A DNA stretch of 64,000 nt. Source: Parietaria judaica. Taxonomy: Eukaryota > Streptophyta > Magnoliopsida > Rosales > Urticaceae. The stretch's first letter is position 1. Each line of letters starts with the position of its first letter. The stretch is from positions 15,213,001-15,277,000 of the forward strand of contig OX940866.1 in assembly GCA_954871525.1 (NCBI GenBank). Direction: 5' to 3'. The position numbers and the translations under genes are program-made. A model generated the notes under the pieces. It did no database searches. It was not told where the DNA came from and saw nothing but the letters and a program-made list of their open reading frames with translations. Below, piece by piece: positions 43,738 to 55,600 of this stretch.

Positions 43738-44240
43738 TGTGTGGTTTACGAAGAAGAACGAGTGTAGGGTTGGTTCTGTACCTATTACAGCAATAGCGCT
43801 ATCTATTTACGCTCCGTTCACAGAATACCGCTAGCAGTTCGGCGTTGGTCCGAATATATACTGCATTACCGCTATTTTTTTAGAATCGCCGCTAGCTATC
43901 TATTTACACCCCGTTGTATATTACCGAGAGCGGTTAATACCGTAACGTTGTACGATACCGCTATATTATTTATTATCACGATACATCCTACCGCTACGTT
44001 ATAATAATGTCTTGTAGCTGTTATATTGAAACAATATAGTGTAGCATTGAGCTAAAGTTCTGTAAGTATAATTTACCGCTAATATACAAGTTGTACTGCT
44101 ATAGCATGTTTACCCAGAGAATAATAATAAATGTGAAAGTTTCAAGTTTAAACGAACCGTTCGACGTGAAAGTTGATGCTACGTAATGCAAAAGAACGAG
44201 AGCCGATCGTTGAGTGGGCAGCGTATGAGATAAAGGGAAA
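43738..44240 (-). repeat. Inverted third copy of the TAGCGG/DUF1985 5' module
   Basis: Starting exactly at the break in the Athila 3' LTR, the sequence is the reverse complement of parts of 11080-11178 and 7715-7790 (gtggtttacgaagaagaacgagtg, ggttctgtacctatta, gctagctatctatttacaccccgttgtatattaccg). It is followed by more taccgctat motifs to about 44100. Downstream is AG-rich sequence with no recognised gene. Confidence 0.78.
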
Positions 44241-45766
44241 AAATGGCGAATCGTCGAAGAGAGAAGAGGAGCTTAGGGCTTCTACTATTGGTCACTCGGA
44301 GAAGAAGGCGAGTAGACGAACAGCGCAGGAAAAATAATAATAAAGAAGGAAGAGAGAGAAAGTTCGCACGAAGAAAAATTAATATAATAAAAGGAGAGAG
44401 GAAAAAAAGCGCGCACGAAATATAATAAAATAAGAGGAAATAGAAAGAGAAACGAGAGAAAGATATAATGAAATAAGAGGGGAGTGAAATTTACTTTTAA
44501 CCTCACTTGCGGGGCCCACTTCGTTTAATGAAGGGTATGGATTGATAAAGTGATCAGTACCGAGGGTAGAAACCTCTACCGAATCCCAAATAAGGTCATT
44601 CTTGCGATTTTCCCTCGACAAATTTGGGAATAAAAAATCGCGGCATAAGTACCAATTCTTTTCATTAAAACATCGATAAATTTTAATCTTTTTTTATATA
44701 AAAACTGGTATCAAAATCTCAATAAAAATGTGCATGTTTTATATATAATATTAGAATATTAATACGTTGTCCGATTAAAAAAAAAAAAAAACTTATCGCT
44801 ATTTTTATGTAAAGAAAATTGGTACTTATACCGTGAATAACTTATTTTTGTTTTTAAACAAATACTATGTGTAAATATCAAGTAATGTTAGGGGACAGTT
44901 TTGTTTTTGTTTATCAAAATAGTAGCGGAATTTGTTTAAGCTCAAAATATCTCGAAACTATAAGCGAGTAAAATGTAATCCGTGTTGAGGTCGGATCCGG
45001 TTGGATCCCTCTTTAACACTGTAAAGTCTTGAAGGCCGACGAGTGGAGATCATGGGAAGGATCCCCGAATGCGAATGAAGACCCAACGAGGAGAGTCGAC
45101 GACACCAAGACCCGACAAGGAGAGTCGACGACACCTGGACCCGACGAGAAGAGTCGACGACACCTAGATCCGACGAAGAGAGTCAACGACACCGAGACCC
45201 AACGAGGGGAGTCGACGACACGAGTAAGGAGGGGGTTGCAACAAAGTGTCGGCGGCAAGGAAAGCGTCAAGGAGACTTTGGCGCGACGAGAGGTACTGAC
45301 AGATTGTTTACAATGGCTGATGGGATAAGCATTTAATGCTTGAGGCCTCGATAGGACAAACATTAAATGCTTGAGCACGCCTCGATGGGACAAGCATCAA
45401 ATGCTTGAGCACGCCGTGATGGAACGAGCATTTAATGCGGCCATCTAGGAAGTAACCCAGTCGGCTCGAACCACGCGAAAGAAGAGTGCATCAGGCTTTT
45501 GCCAGTCATATGGGGGAATGGGCCGATGGGACTCCGATGGAGGCAGGAAGATTGGCCTATAAAAGGAGAAGAAAAACCTATGTAGAGGAGAGGATTTTTG
45601 GGGGGAGAAAGGAGAGAAAAGGGCTATACTTGTAAACGGAGTCGTTACGATATTATCAATACCAAATCGCCACCTTTTCCTAGCTAATAAACGGAAGGAA
45701 CCGAGCTCTTTATTTAAGAACAGGAGAAATCTTGTGACGGTTGAGTGCACGAAACGGCCTCAACAA
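44241..45766. repeat. Probable LTR-like region with two minisatellites, no gene
   Basis: 44470-44950 shows nothing recognisable. From about 45085 to 45225 a 29-bp unit (gagagtcgacgacacc.agacccgac) recurs five times. From 45318 to 45440 a ~37-bp unit with the palindrome aagcatttaatgctt recurs four times. A TATA-like cctataaaaggag follows at 45556. This layout, and the run-on past the inserted chromovirus (51748 onward), suggests a solo LTR or LTR fragment of another retrotransposon, but I cannot fix its ends. Confidence 0.5.
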
Positions 45767-45771
45767 TTCGC

Positions 45772-48700
45772 TGTTACGTGCCCGGGATTGAGACCGAGTG
45801 ACAGGTCGACTTCTTCCTTCTTCCCTTGCTGTTGACGATTGCTGCCTACCTCCCTGTGTCGCTGATTTCCTTCCTCGTGCCGTAGCTACTGTCGAACGTA
45901 ATCCTAGGGTTTATTCTAGGAGATTGCGTCAAAAGTAAAGGAGCAAGAGAGAGAGAATAATTCTTCCACAAATCCTAATCTCTACGGGAGATTAAAATCT
46001 GATTTTTGGAAGCCCCTTTTTCATTAATAAAATCAGGCCTTATATAGGCAATTTACAGCTCTGCGATCCCCTCCAAAATAGGAACTAACTCCAATAATAA
46101 ATAAAAAATAAAATAATCCTAATTCGACCAACTAATCCTAATTCAACCAACTAATTAATTCGACCATTAATTAAATCGACTAACAACCCTAAATAAAATT
46201 AAATAAAACTTAATGAAAGCCTAAATAAAATAACGACTCTTTAGCCCTTATTTCTAGCCACTATTTGTCGCTTCCGTTCTTTTGCGTCTATGATACGTGT
46301 ACCTAAATCTCGGGTCCGTATCATTACTCCCCTCCTCGACTATGAGCTTGTCCTCAAGCTCAAGCTCCGGGAATGCCTCTACCAATGACGCCGCGTGCTC
46401 CCACGTAGCGCTTTCCGGTGCGTTGCTGTCCCATTGAACCAAAACTTCTCTTTCCCCGAATCGGCGTCGTGCTCGGAGTAGTTTGGCCGGTTTCTCCAGA
46501 ATAGTGTGGCCGTCGAAGAGCTTCGGTAAGGTTACCGCATCCGTTGGTTGTTCGCCTTTATGCGCCTTGAGTAAGGAAACATGAAACACGTCGTGGATTC
46601 GGGTACCCGTTGGCATCTTCAATCGATAAGCCACTGAACCGACTCTCTCCACCACTGAGAATGGTCCATAAAAGCGTGGAGCCAGCTTGTGATATGCCGT
46701 TTTAGAGGCTGTAATTTGACGGTACGGGTGTAGTTTTAACCACACCCAATCCCCCGCCTTGAATTCCACTAGTCGATGGTTTCCATCGTACACTTCCTTC
46801 ATTCGCCGTTGTGCCTCGACTAATCGTGTCCGTGCCTCAGAAAGAATTACCGCACGACGTCTAAGTGCCACATCTAAGTCCTCCACAATCGTACTTCCCG
46901 CCGTATAGTCCAAAAGTCGAGGCGGCTCTCGTCCGTAAACCAAGTGAAATGGCGTCGTTTTTATTGCCGAGTGAAACGATGTATTATAAACGAACTCGAG
47001 CCACGGTAGCCACTCGAGCCACCGTTTCGGGTTCTCACCCGTTGTACACCGAAGATACATCTCCAAAGTGCGATTCACCACCTCGGTTTGCCCGTCTGAT
47101 TGAGGATGGTAGGCCGTAGAAAAATTCAGTGTTGTACCCGCTAGTCGAAAAAGCTCTCGCCAAAATTTGCTACGAAAAACCTTGTCCCGATCGGACACGA
47201 TGGACTCCGGAAACCCGTGTAACCGAACAATATCACCAAAGAAAGCCTTTGCCACGGTTGTGGCGGTAAATGGGTGACTCAAGGGAATAAAGTGCGCATA
47301 TTTCGAGAACCGATCCACCACCACCATGATGACGTTTTTCCCGTGCGATGAAGGAAGCGCCTCCACAAAGTCCATCGATATATCGGCCCACACTCTATGA
47401 GGAATTGGTAGGGGCTGTAGTAAACCCCCCGGTTGGAGCGCTTCCCATTTATTTTTTTGGCATGTTTGACATTTTGCCACAAACTCTTGAACACTCTTCT
47501 TCCATCCGCGCCAATAGAAATCCCGCCTAATTCGCTCCATCGTCTTTTGTACCCTTTCGTGTCCAAGGTTGTGAAACCCCGCAATAACATCATCAATTAA
47601 AGGCGACGTCTCTCCTAACACCGCTCGTTTCTTGTACCAAATCAGCCCTTCGCGGATCTCCCAATGATCGGCCATCTCTCCCGCCAAAACCCGGTCTCGG
47701 AGCTCTTGGAGAGCCTTGACCGAACTGACCTCGGCCCAAAGCTTGGCCGTGAAGCTCGTACTACCAACGCCGAACGCGTGTAAGCTACACGTCGCCCCTC
47801 CCTCCTCCGGTTCGTCCCTTCGTGAGAGTGCATCCGCTACTTTGTTCAATGATCCCGCACGGTATTCAACTATAAAGTCGTAACTGAGAAGCTTGCTCAC
47901 CCAATGAATTTGTGGGGGGGTCGTTAGACGCTGCTCCAATAAATGCTTTAGGCTAGAATGGTCGGTCCGAATCGTGAACTCGCGTCCCCAAAGATACGGT
48001 CGCCAATGTATAACCGCCTTAGCGAGTCCGATGAGCTCACGCTCGTACGCCGCGAGTTTGGAGTGTCTATCCGCTAGTTTGCGGCTGAAAAACGCAACCG
48101 GGTGTCCCCGTTGTTGTAGCACGGCTCCTATGCCACTTCCGGAAGCGTCGCATTCCACTATAAATGGTTCCGTGAAATCTGGTAAGGCGAGAACCGGAGA
48201 CTCGGAACTCTTTAGACCCTCGAATGCCTCGGACGCTAGGCCATCCCAATGAAATCCGTTTCGCCGGAGAAGACTCGTCAACGGGGCTGCGATAACCCCA
48301 TAATCTCGAATGAATTTCCGACAGTATCCGGAGAGGCCGAGAAAGCCCCTTACCCCACGAGTTGTCGTCGGTGGTGGTCATGCGGTGACCGCCTCTACCT
48401 TTGTCTCGTCGACCCGAACTCCGGCATGGGAGATAACATGACCGAGGTACCCGACCTCCGTCTGTCCGAATGCACATTTTGTCTTCTTAAGAAACAGCCT
48501 GTGCGTACGAAGACGCTCAAAAACAGCGCGCACGTGAGTAATATGTTCGTCCCACGTTCGACTAAACACGAGGATGTCGTCAAAAAAAACTAGCACGCTT
48601 TTCCGGAGCATATCGTCGAACACCGAGTTCATGAGTCCTTGAAATGTCGATGGAGCGTTCGAGAGGCCAAACGGCATAACGAGGAACTCAAAGTGGCCAT

Positions 48701-51700
48701 GGTGTGTTCGGAAAGCCGTCTTCTCGATGTCATCGTCGTGCATTCGAATTTGGTGGTAACCGGCTGTGAGATCGAGTTTGGTGAAATAACGAGCTCCGTG
48801 GAGTTCGTCCAGCAGCTCGTCGACTACCGGAATTGGAAATTTGTCCTTAACGGTGACTTTGTTTAATTCCCGCAAATCCATACACATCTTCCATGAGCCG
48901 TCCGACTTCTTGACGAGGAGAACCGGTGACGAGAATGGGGATGTACTTCGCCTAATAATGCCCGCTTTGAGCATCTCCGCGCATTGACGTTCAATCTCAT
49001 CCTTTTGGAGATGCGGGTACCGGTACGGGCGCACGGCGACGGGGTCGGTACCGGTTATGAGCCGAATACGGTGGTCGCAATCCCGCCGCGGTGGCAGTCC
49101 CTTTGGCAGCGCAAAGATATCAGCAAATTCCTCAAGGAGTCGGCCAATATCCGAGTCTTTTCCCCCGTTAGCGAGAGTCCATAAATCCATCTTCGCTGCC
49201 CGGTGTTCTTGTAATTTGGCCGAGGGTGGAGTGGGTGGTTTGGTGATGAAAACTTCCGCATCGTCGAACCACGCTTCCAAATCTTCGTCCGGCTCAAGGT
49301 CTAAATGATTTAGGCTTGTATCTAAAGCCTTCTTTTCGGCCTCACTTGTCCACCGAACCGAACGTCCTCCGAGATTGAAAGCTACGGTGGAATCATTGCC
49401 GTTCCATAATACCTTCCCAAGCGCGTTTAACCATGACATGCCTAGTATAATGTCAAAACCCTCGAGTGAGATAACAAAACAATTAACATGGAATGTTACC
49501 CCTTGTACTGTCATAGGTACGTTCTTGCAATAGCCTTCGATGTTGAGTCGTCCACCGTTAGGCAATCCCACCGAGAGTCCGGGCTTTTTGAAGATCGGAA
49601 GGCCGAGCTCTTCGACAAAACTCTTCTTGATAAAATTGTGGGAACTTCCGGTGTCTAAGAGTGTCCAGCCGCTGCCCTCATCCACTTTGGTCCGAACTTG
49701 GAAGGTCCGAGCCGTCTTTTTCCCCATGAAAGCGCATTCCGAGATGAATGCCGACTCAATTTCTTCGTCAAGAAAGTCTTCCGGATCGACGTTGGTGTCT
49801 CCCGCGGGCATAAGGACTGTGTGAAATAGGACTTTCTTGCACACGTGTCCATACGTAAATTGGTCGTCACAATTGAAGCAAAGCCCCTGTTTACGTCTCT
49901 CCTCCATCTCGGCGTGTGTAAGCTTCTTCCATGGCTTTTTCGGTTCGCTGCCTTTATTCTCGGTTGTGCGGTTGTCCGTATTGCTCGCTCCTCGTGTACC
50001 TGTGAGCCGATTAGGAGCTGCTCCTCGATTACCGCTTGATTCTCGGATGGGATTTGGCGCGTAGAACCCGTTGAAGGTGCGGGTTTTGTCGTAGGGAATA
50101 CGGAAATCTGTGTTACGAGCGAACTTCATGGCTTCAAATATAGAGGTTGGCCGTTGGTGCTCGACTTCGCGTCGAAGTTCGTCGGTCAATCCTACGCAAA
50201 ACAGCCACATAAGTAGTTGATTGGACAGTTCATGATGCTTATTATTGAGCTTCGTGAAAGCCTTGCAGTAAGCGTCCACCGTCCCCGTGTGTCGGAGATT
50301 GGAAATCTCTCCGAGGGGGTTCGCCGTATCGGTAACGCCGAATCTGTCCATGCACACTACTTTGAATTCCCTCCAAGTGAGATGACTATCGACCAGATTT
50401 CGGAGACTATCGTACCACTCGTGAGCGGTTTCGGTGAGAGCGCCTCGAGCTTGTCGGACTTTGGCGTCGTCGTCGGTGGTACATTGGTCGTCGAAATAGT
50501 CCTCGCACTTTTTAAGCCATGTGGCCGGGTTGGACCCGGGCTCTCCGTCGAAGGTGGGGAAATCCCCCCTCGGGATTGGGTTCTGTCCGGCTGTTTTTTC
50601 TGGTGGTTTTCCTCCTCCTTCACGAGTGCTTGCGCCATACGGTTTAACGGGCCAGTTCCTTCCAGATTCTTCACTGGATTTTGCCTTTCGAGTGTAATCA
50701 TCTTGTCTTGTTTTCATGGCATCATCGTACCTCACGTCGCTAGGAGTGTACGGGTTCCTTGGGTAGACCGAGCTTACTGCATCTCCGTCTAAAGGTCTTT
50801 TGTCTTGACGAGGCGTCTCCTTTGGACGTGGTCCCTGAAAAATCTGTTCTGGTGGTTCATGTGGACGTCGTTCAATCCGTTCCATCCATTCTCGATTGCG
50901 CCCTTCTGAATTTTCGAACATCTCCATGAGTCTAGCCATGTTCTCACTCAATCCTCCTGTGGCTTTCGCAACCTCGCTGGAAATCATCGAACTGACTTTT
51001 CCCAAAATTCTTACCTCTGCTGCGTTGATGCCGTCCGTCGTTACGGCCTTCTGATGAGCCAACGCCCGCTGAACCTCTTCCTGCGTTGCCCCCCTTCCAG
51101 GCGATTCGCTTTTGTCAGGGGATTTCTCCCGAAGCGAAGCTCCATCTGAAGACATCGATCCGTCCTTCCCGGTCGGCTCTGATACCAAATTGTTACGTGC
51201 CCGGGATTGAGACCGAGTGACAGGTCGACTTCTTCCTTCTTCCCTTGCTGTTGACGATTGCTGCCTACCTCCCTGTGTCGCTGATTTCCTTCCTCGTGCC
51301 GTAGCTACTGTCGAACGTAATCCTAGGGTTTATTCTAGGAGATTGCGTCAAAAGTAAAGGAGCAAGAGAGAGAGAATAATTCTTCCACAAATCCTAATCT
51401 CTACGGGAGATTAAAATCTGATTTTTGGAAGCCCCTTTTTCATTAATAAAATCAGGCCTTATATAGGCAATTTACAGCTCTGCGATCCCCTCCAAAATAG
51501 GAACTAACTCCAATAATAAATAAAAAATAAAATAATCCTAATTCGACCAACTAATCCTAATTCAACCAACTAATTAATTCGACCATTAATTAAATCGACT
51601 AACAACCCTAAATAAAATTAAATAAAACTTAATGAAAGCCTAAATAAAATAACGACTCTTTAGCCCTTATTTCTAGCCACTATTTGTCGCTTCCGTTCTT

Positions 51701-51742
51701 TTGCGTCTATGATACGTGTACCTAAATCTCGGGTCCGTATCA
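45772..51742 (-). mobile_element. Young chromovirus (Ty3/gypsy), 5971 bp, identical LTRs, TTCGC target duplication
   Basis: The two LTRs, 45772-46323 and 51191-51742, are each 552 bp and I found no difference between them. The element is flanked by TTCGC on both sides (45767-45771 and 51743-51747), a perfect 5-bp duplication. Read on the minus strand, the 5' LTR (51742-51191) starts TGATACGG and ends CGTAACA. The primer-binding site TTGGTATCAGAGC (initiator Met tRNA) follows, then one long gag-pol frame, a purine tract GAGGAGGGGAG, and the 3' LTR. Size and layout suggest the Reina or a related chromovirus lineage. The identical LTRs imply very recent insertion. Confidence 0.97.
46254..51155 (-). 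pseudogene. Chromovirus gag-pol polyprotein with one in-frame TGA
   Basis: One frame runs from the ATG at 51155 to the stop at 46254-46256, 1,633 codons plus stop, interrupted only by TGA at 48378-48380. Domains in order: gag with knuckle LCFNCDDQFTYGHVCKK; aspartic protease LLDTGSSHNFI; reverse transcriptase KDKFPIPVVDELLDELHG with VFFDDILVFS; RNase H VECDASGSGIGAVLQ and RTDHSSLKHLL; integrase with zinc ligands (FHNLGH, CQTCQ) and core residues in DISMDFVEALP, VSDRDKVF and DGQTEVVNRTL; a GPF-type module (RFYGPFSVVERVGSVAYRL); and a chromodomain (LLRARRRFGEREVLVQWDSN, TWEHAASLVEAFPEL). The stop is where related elements read Trp in the phrase before PPPTTTRGVRGFLGL, so it looks like a single G-to-A change. 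The C-terminal 70 bp of the frame lie inside the 3' LTR. Confidence 0.93.
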
Positions 51743-51747
51743 TTCGC

Positions 51748-52083
51748 TTTCGTTTATTGATCTTTGAGTATAATGAGTTGCGTCGATACATCTTTTTCAT
51801 ATCTAAGTTCGGGTTTCTCTTATAAAATAACCGAGTTAGGTGATCTTGAACTATCATTATTATTTAAGACGACATTTATGTGTAAAGTTGTTGAATATAC
51901 CCTTGTTTAACTAGTCTAGCAACTCCATTCCTTTCCGGCCTCAAGTGATGATTTTTCTGAGCGAGTCACACGTTTCCGGTTGTGGTAAGGATTCGTTTTC
52001 CCGGAAAGATTAAAAAGGGAAAGAGAAGCCAGCCACGTTCAATGTGCGAAGAAAAACAATTGAAAATCAACATATAGAAACAT
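51748..52083. other. Right part of the region interrupted by the chromovirus
   Basis: Noncoding. The sequence tttcgtttattgatctttgagtataatgag continues the flank that ended at 45766 once one TTCGC is removed. No gene is seen. Confidence 0.5.
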
Positions 52084-52091
52084 GTTACAAG

Positions 52092-52347
52092 TAGAGCTGC
52101 AAACGGCGACCACACGACGAGTCGCGACTTAGTCGCCAAAAATCGCCACTGTAGAAGTCGCGACGAGTCGCGGTGGGGGGAGGTCGCGATGCTAGAGAGA
52201 TAGAGAGAGAGAGAGAGAGAGTCGCGATTAGAGCTGCAGTCGCGACTGGTCGCGATTTTCGACGCCGAATCGCGGGACGTCGCAAATGGCCGGTGGACGT
52301 CGCGAGACGTCACGAATGGCAGAAGGACGTCGCCACTTTCACCTCTA
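52092..52347. mobile_element. Small non-autonomous hAT element, 256 bp
   Basis: The ends TAGAGCTG and CACCTCTA (inverse TAGAGGTG) are short terminal inverted repeats. Both flanks are GTTACAAG (52084-52091 and 52348-52355), a perfect 8-bp duplication, the hallmark of hAT transposition. The interior is packed with GTCGCGA/TCGCGAC and GACGTCGC motifs in both orientations plus a short GA microsatellite. No coding capacity. Confidence 0.93.
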
Positions 52348-52355
52348 GTTACAAG

Positions 52356-52625
52356 TACAAGGATGACGAGATAGCATATGAGTGATATATGTCTAAAATA
52401 AGAGTAAAATAAGTTAGCTTGTTACCCAAGCAAGTGAAGAAGCTCATGTGAACTTGGAAGAGAGAAACGCTTCTTATTGAACCAATACAAAATTTCACGT
52501 CGTAATAAACAACCCAAAATTGCCCTCTGGTATTGCCATCACATCAGTAGCACCACCACCAAAAATAAACTGACAAGAAAGAAGAGTCGATAATGATTAT
52601 TTTGAGCGAGTATAAGGATTTCATT
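52356..52625. other. Downstream flank and 3' UTR of PYRD
   Basis: This AT-rich stretch lies between the hAT element and the PYRD stop codon; the 3' UTR of the minus-strand gene is expected here. No other feature is seen. Confidence 0.5.
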
Positions 52626-55600
52626 TCATCTGCAGTCAGCACCAACTGCTTCGAGGACGGACTTGAAGCCATCTTTTTCTAAGCACTCCGCTAATTCAGC
52701 CTACGAAACAAATCACTAAATTAACGACGAAAGAGCTAGATAAGCATGACGAAACAGAAACGAATACCAGTTCAGTACATACTTGTAGCTACGCGATAAG
52801 AACAATTACCAAAACACATTGTAAACCGAGTGAATGGTAATTCACCAAGGGGATGAATTCCACGATACTTTATTTCAATGAAAATATCAAAACAATCGAC
52901 CGTTACTTCGAGAACATGGTCCAAGCTCTCCAAATCGATGTCTAGTTGCAATGAACAAAAACACAAGGGCTAACAGGTTGATTTTGGCTACATTATAGAA
53001 GCTTTTTTTAAGCTAAAAAAATCTTTGACAAACTCGGAATCGAAAACCCATATTTACTTGCAGGATAATTTATTTTGATTTTGTACTTGATTCGTGGCAT
53101 CAATAAGATTCCAGTCATCTCCCAGACATGCAGATTCTCAAAATCTTCCTCAAAAATGCTCAAACAAGCAATATATTTCGCTTCATATACAGATTCTATA
53201 CTCAAAGCCATAAAGCATTGATCCTGTAAAACGGGACTTTTTATTTTCGGCATGCATTTGAAATACCTTGATCTTGGGAATGAGAGCAGGTCCTCCGTAA
53301 GCGAACGATGTGTATAGCTGAACCAGAGTTGCTCCAGCTCTTACTTTTTTATACGCGTCTTCGCCACTGAATGAGACAAGTAAAGGAAGCACGGAGCTAG
53401 TCAAACATTTGGTCAAGATTTAATCAAGAAAACATTTAGTCCCGTTAGTGATACCAATGATCAACGATGTCCAGGATTACCTGCTCACGCCACCAACACC
53501 TATTAACGGAATTTTACCCTGCAAAAAATAATTAATGGAAAAACAAGTCAGCTTGATTACTATTTTGGTCAAACGGGCAAGGTACTTAAAAACTTCAATA
53601 ACGTTACTTATTGTGTATATACACATAAAACTATAATTGGAAAATAATCCGACAGTGCGACTTCTGTTATACAGTAGACTGTAGTTAGAGGATAAAAGTG
53701 GCATTTTTCGCATCAAAGTTCTATTATCAAGAGAGCTACTAATTGGACGTTTATATTGGTTATAGAATCGGTTACGTACCCTGGTCAATACGTACATATC
53801 CTTCAATAGATTGGTAGACATATTGAACAATGGCTTCCCACTTAATCCACCGGCTTCAGCAGACACGGGATTTTCTTTAACGGGTTCTGGTCTTGAAACT
53901 GTCGTATTGGATATTATCTGCCAAAACATTTGAAATGCAAAAAATAATAAATGAAAGCAGAAAGATATAGTGCCTGTAGCGGTCGAAACATACACCAGAA
54001 AGCTTTTAATTGATGTTAAATCGGCTGATAAATTGATGTTAATTTATCGTTAAGCCTCACAAATGGCTAATCAATTGATGTTAAAAAGTAAAACGGTAAG
54101 TAAATGAAAAAATACGCACCAATCCATCCAATCGAAGGGCTAGCGAAACCTACAAGCATGCAAAAGGCAAAACAAATCATGGAAAATGAAATCGAACGAA
54201 AAAGAAACGCAAACAAGACGCATGTGTACGTACTGCTGCAATGTCTTCAAGATCTTCTTTCGACAAGTCGGGAGCTATTTTCACAAGCAAAGGAGGTGGG
54301 CCCTCCTCACCCCACTGCATTTCATCACGAGCCGCTTGGACCTTCACCAATGGAGACAATTCGATTAGCAAAAAAGTTTCAATAGCTAACAGTTACTTTT
54401 TGAAAAAGGAACATATTTTATTCACTAATAAATAAAAGTAACTAATCTAATACAATTACTAATTACATATTGGTAGGGCATGCATTAGTTCGTACCTTCT
54501 TTACAAGATCCTTCAACTGCTTTCTTCCTTGAAGCATGCGTAACCCGGGAGTGTTAGGTGATGAAACATTAATCACCTAGCATAGGGAAATAAAAGCATT
54601 GTCAGTCTGACAAAATTCATCGATGCAGATGAATTAGTAAAATAGATTATTATTTTTTCTACGGTGAAGAATAAATAGATTAATGGAAATTAAAAAAATG
54701 GTTATACCATCAAAAAGATTTCATGAAAATGATAAATCCAATTATCGTTTGGTTGTTAAAATACAACCAAAACTTGAGCTCGGTGCACAATTTTTCAATT
54801 TACGTGTTTTAGCTACTTCATGACAAATAAAGGAAATTTGCGATTACTAGTTACTACTACATCGTATTAATTTTCCGAAGCAATCGGCATACTGGGATAA
54901 GTATGTAATCCTTGAACATATGGAATAATACCATCAAAAGGCTTTCCATAAAAATAATAAAACCAATTATCGTGTCTACTACTACATCTTGATTGAATTT
55001 ACCAAGTAACCAGGATAATAAAATAATCTAAATGATAAACAAATAGACCATGATATTGGGGTTACTACTACGTCTTCATTAATTAAACTTACCAGGTAAT
55101 CGGCATATTGGGATAATGTATGAACTCCTTGAACATAATCGGCAGCTGCATCCTCGCTCGTCTTATTTTTGCCGAGATTGACGCCCAGAATTCCAGGGCC
55201 CGCCTTGCCGCCCTGCTTGACTTCGTCGTTGGAGGACGGTGAAGCGCTTGAAGTCTCGTCCAACTTCCTCTTACCGTGCTGTGCACCTAACCTCTTTGCG
55301 ACCACAACAATTCCTTCACTGTTAAACCCGCATCGGTTGATCACAGCACTGTGAACATGCCATAGCAATCCAGCTTCAGATCAATATCAATATAATTTAC
55401 ATAACGCACTTTCTGAGAGTTTAAATGTGAAGAATAAGTAAACTGAATGGATAATCTAGCGAAATTTGGTGAGAGAGAAATAGTTCTTGTTATTGTTTAA
55501 TGAAAATCGATAATCACAGACTACCCATCGGCTAAGACTGAATCAGAAATAGCAAAACTCAACCTAAAAATTGGAACTTAAGGACTAACTCATACCCTTC

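Noticed and set aside
44243..44425. Short Arg/Lys-rich frame starting MANRRREKRSLG
   Set aside because: Low-complexity AG-rich DNA with no homologous domain; likely spurious.
54104..54385. 93-codon plus-strand frame over PYRD exons 6-7
   Set aside because: It is the reverse strand of two well-supported PYRD exons and the intron between them.
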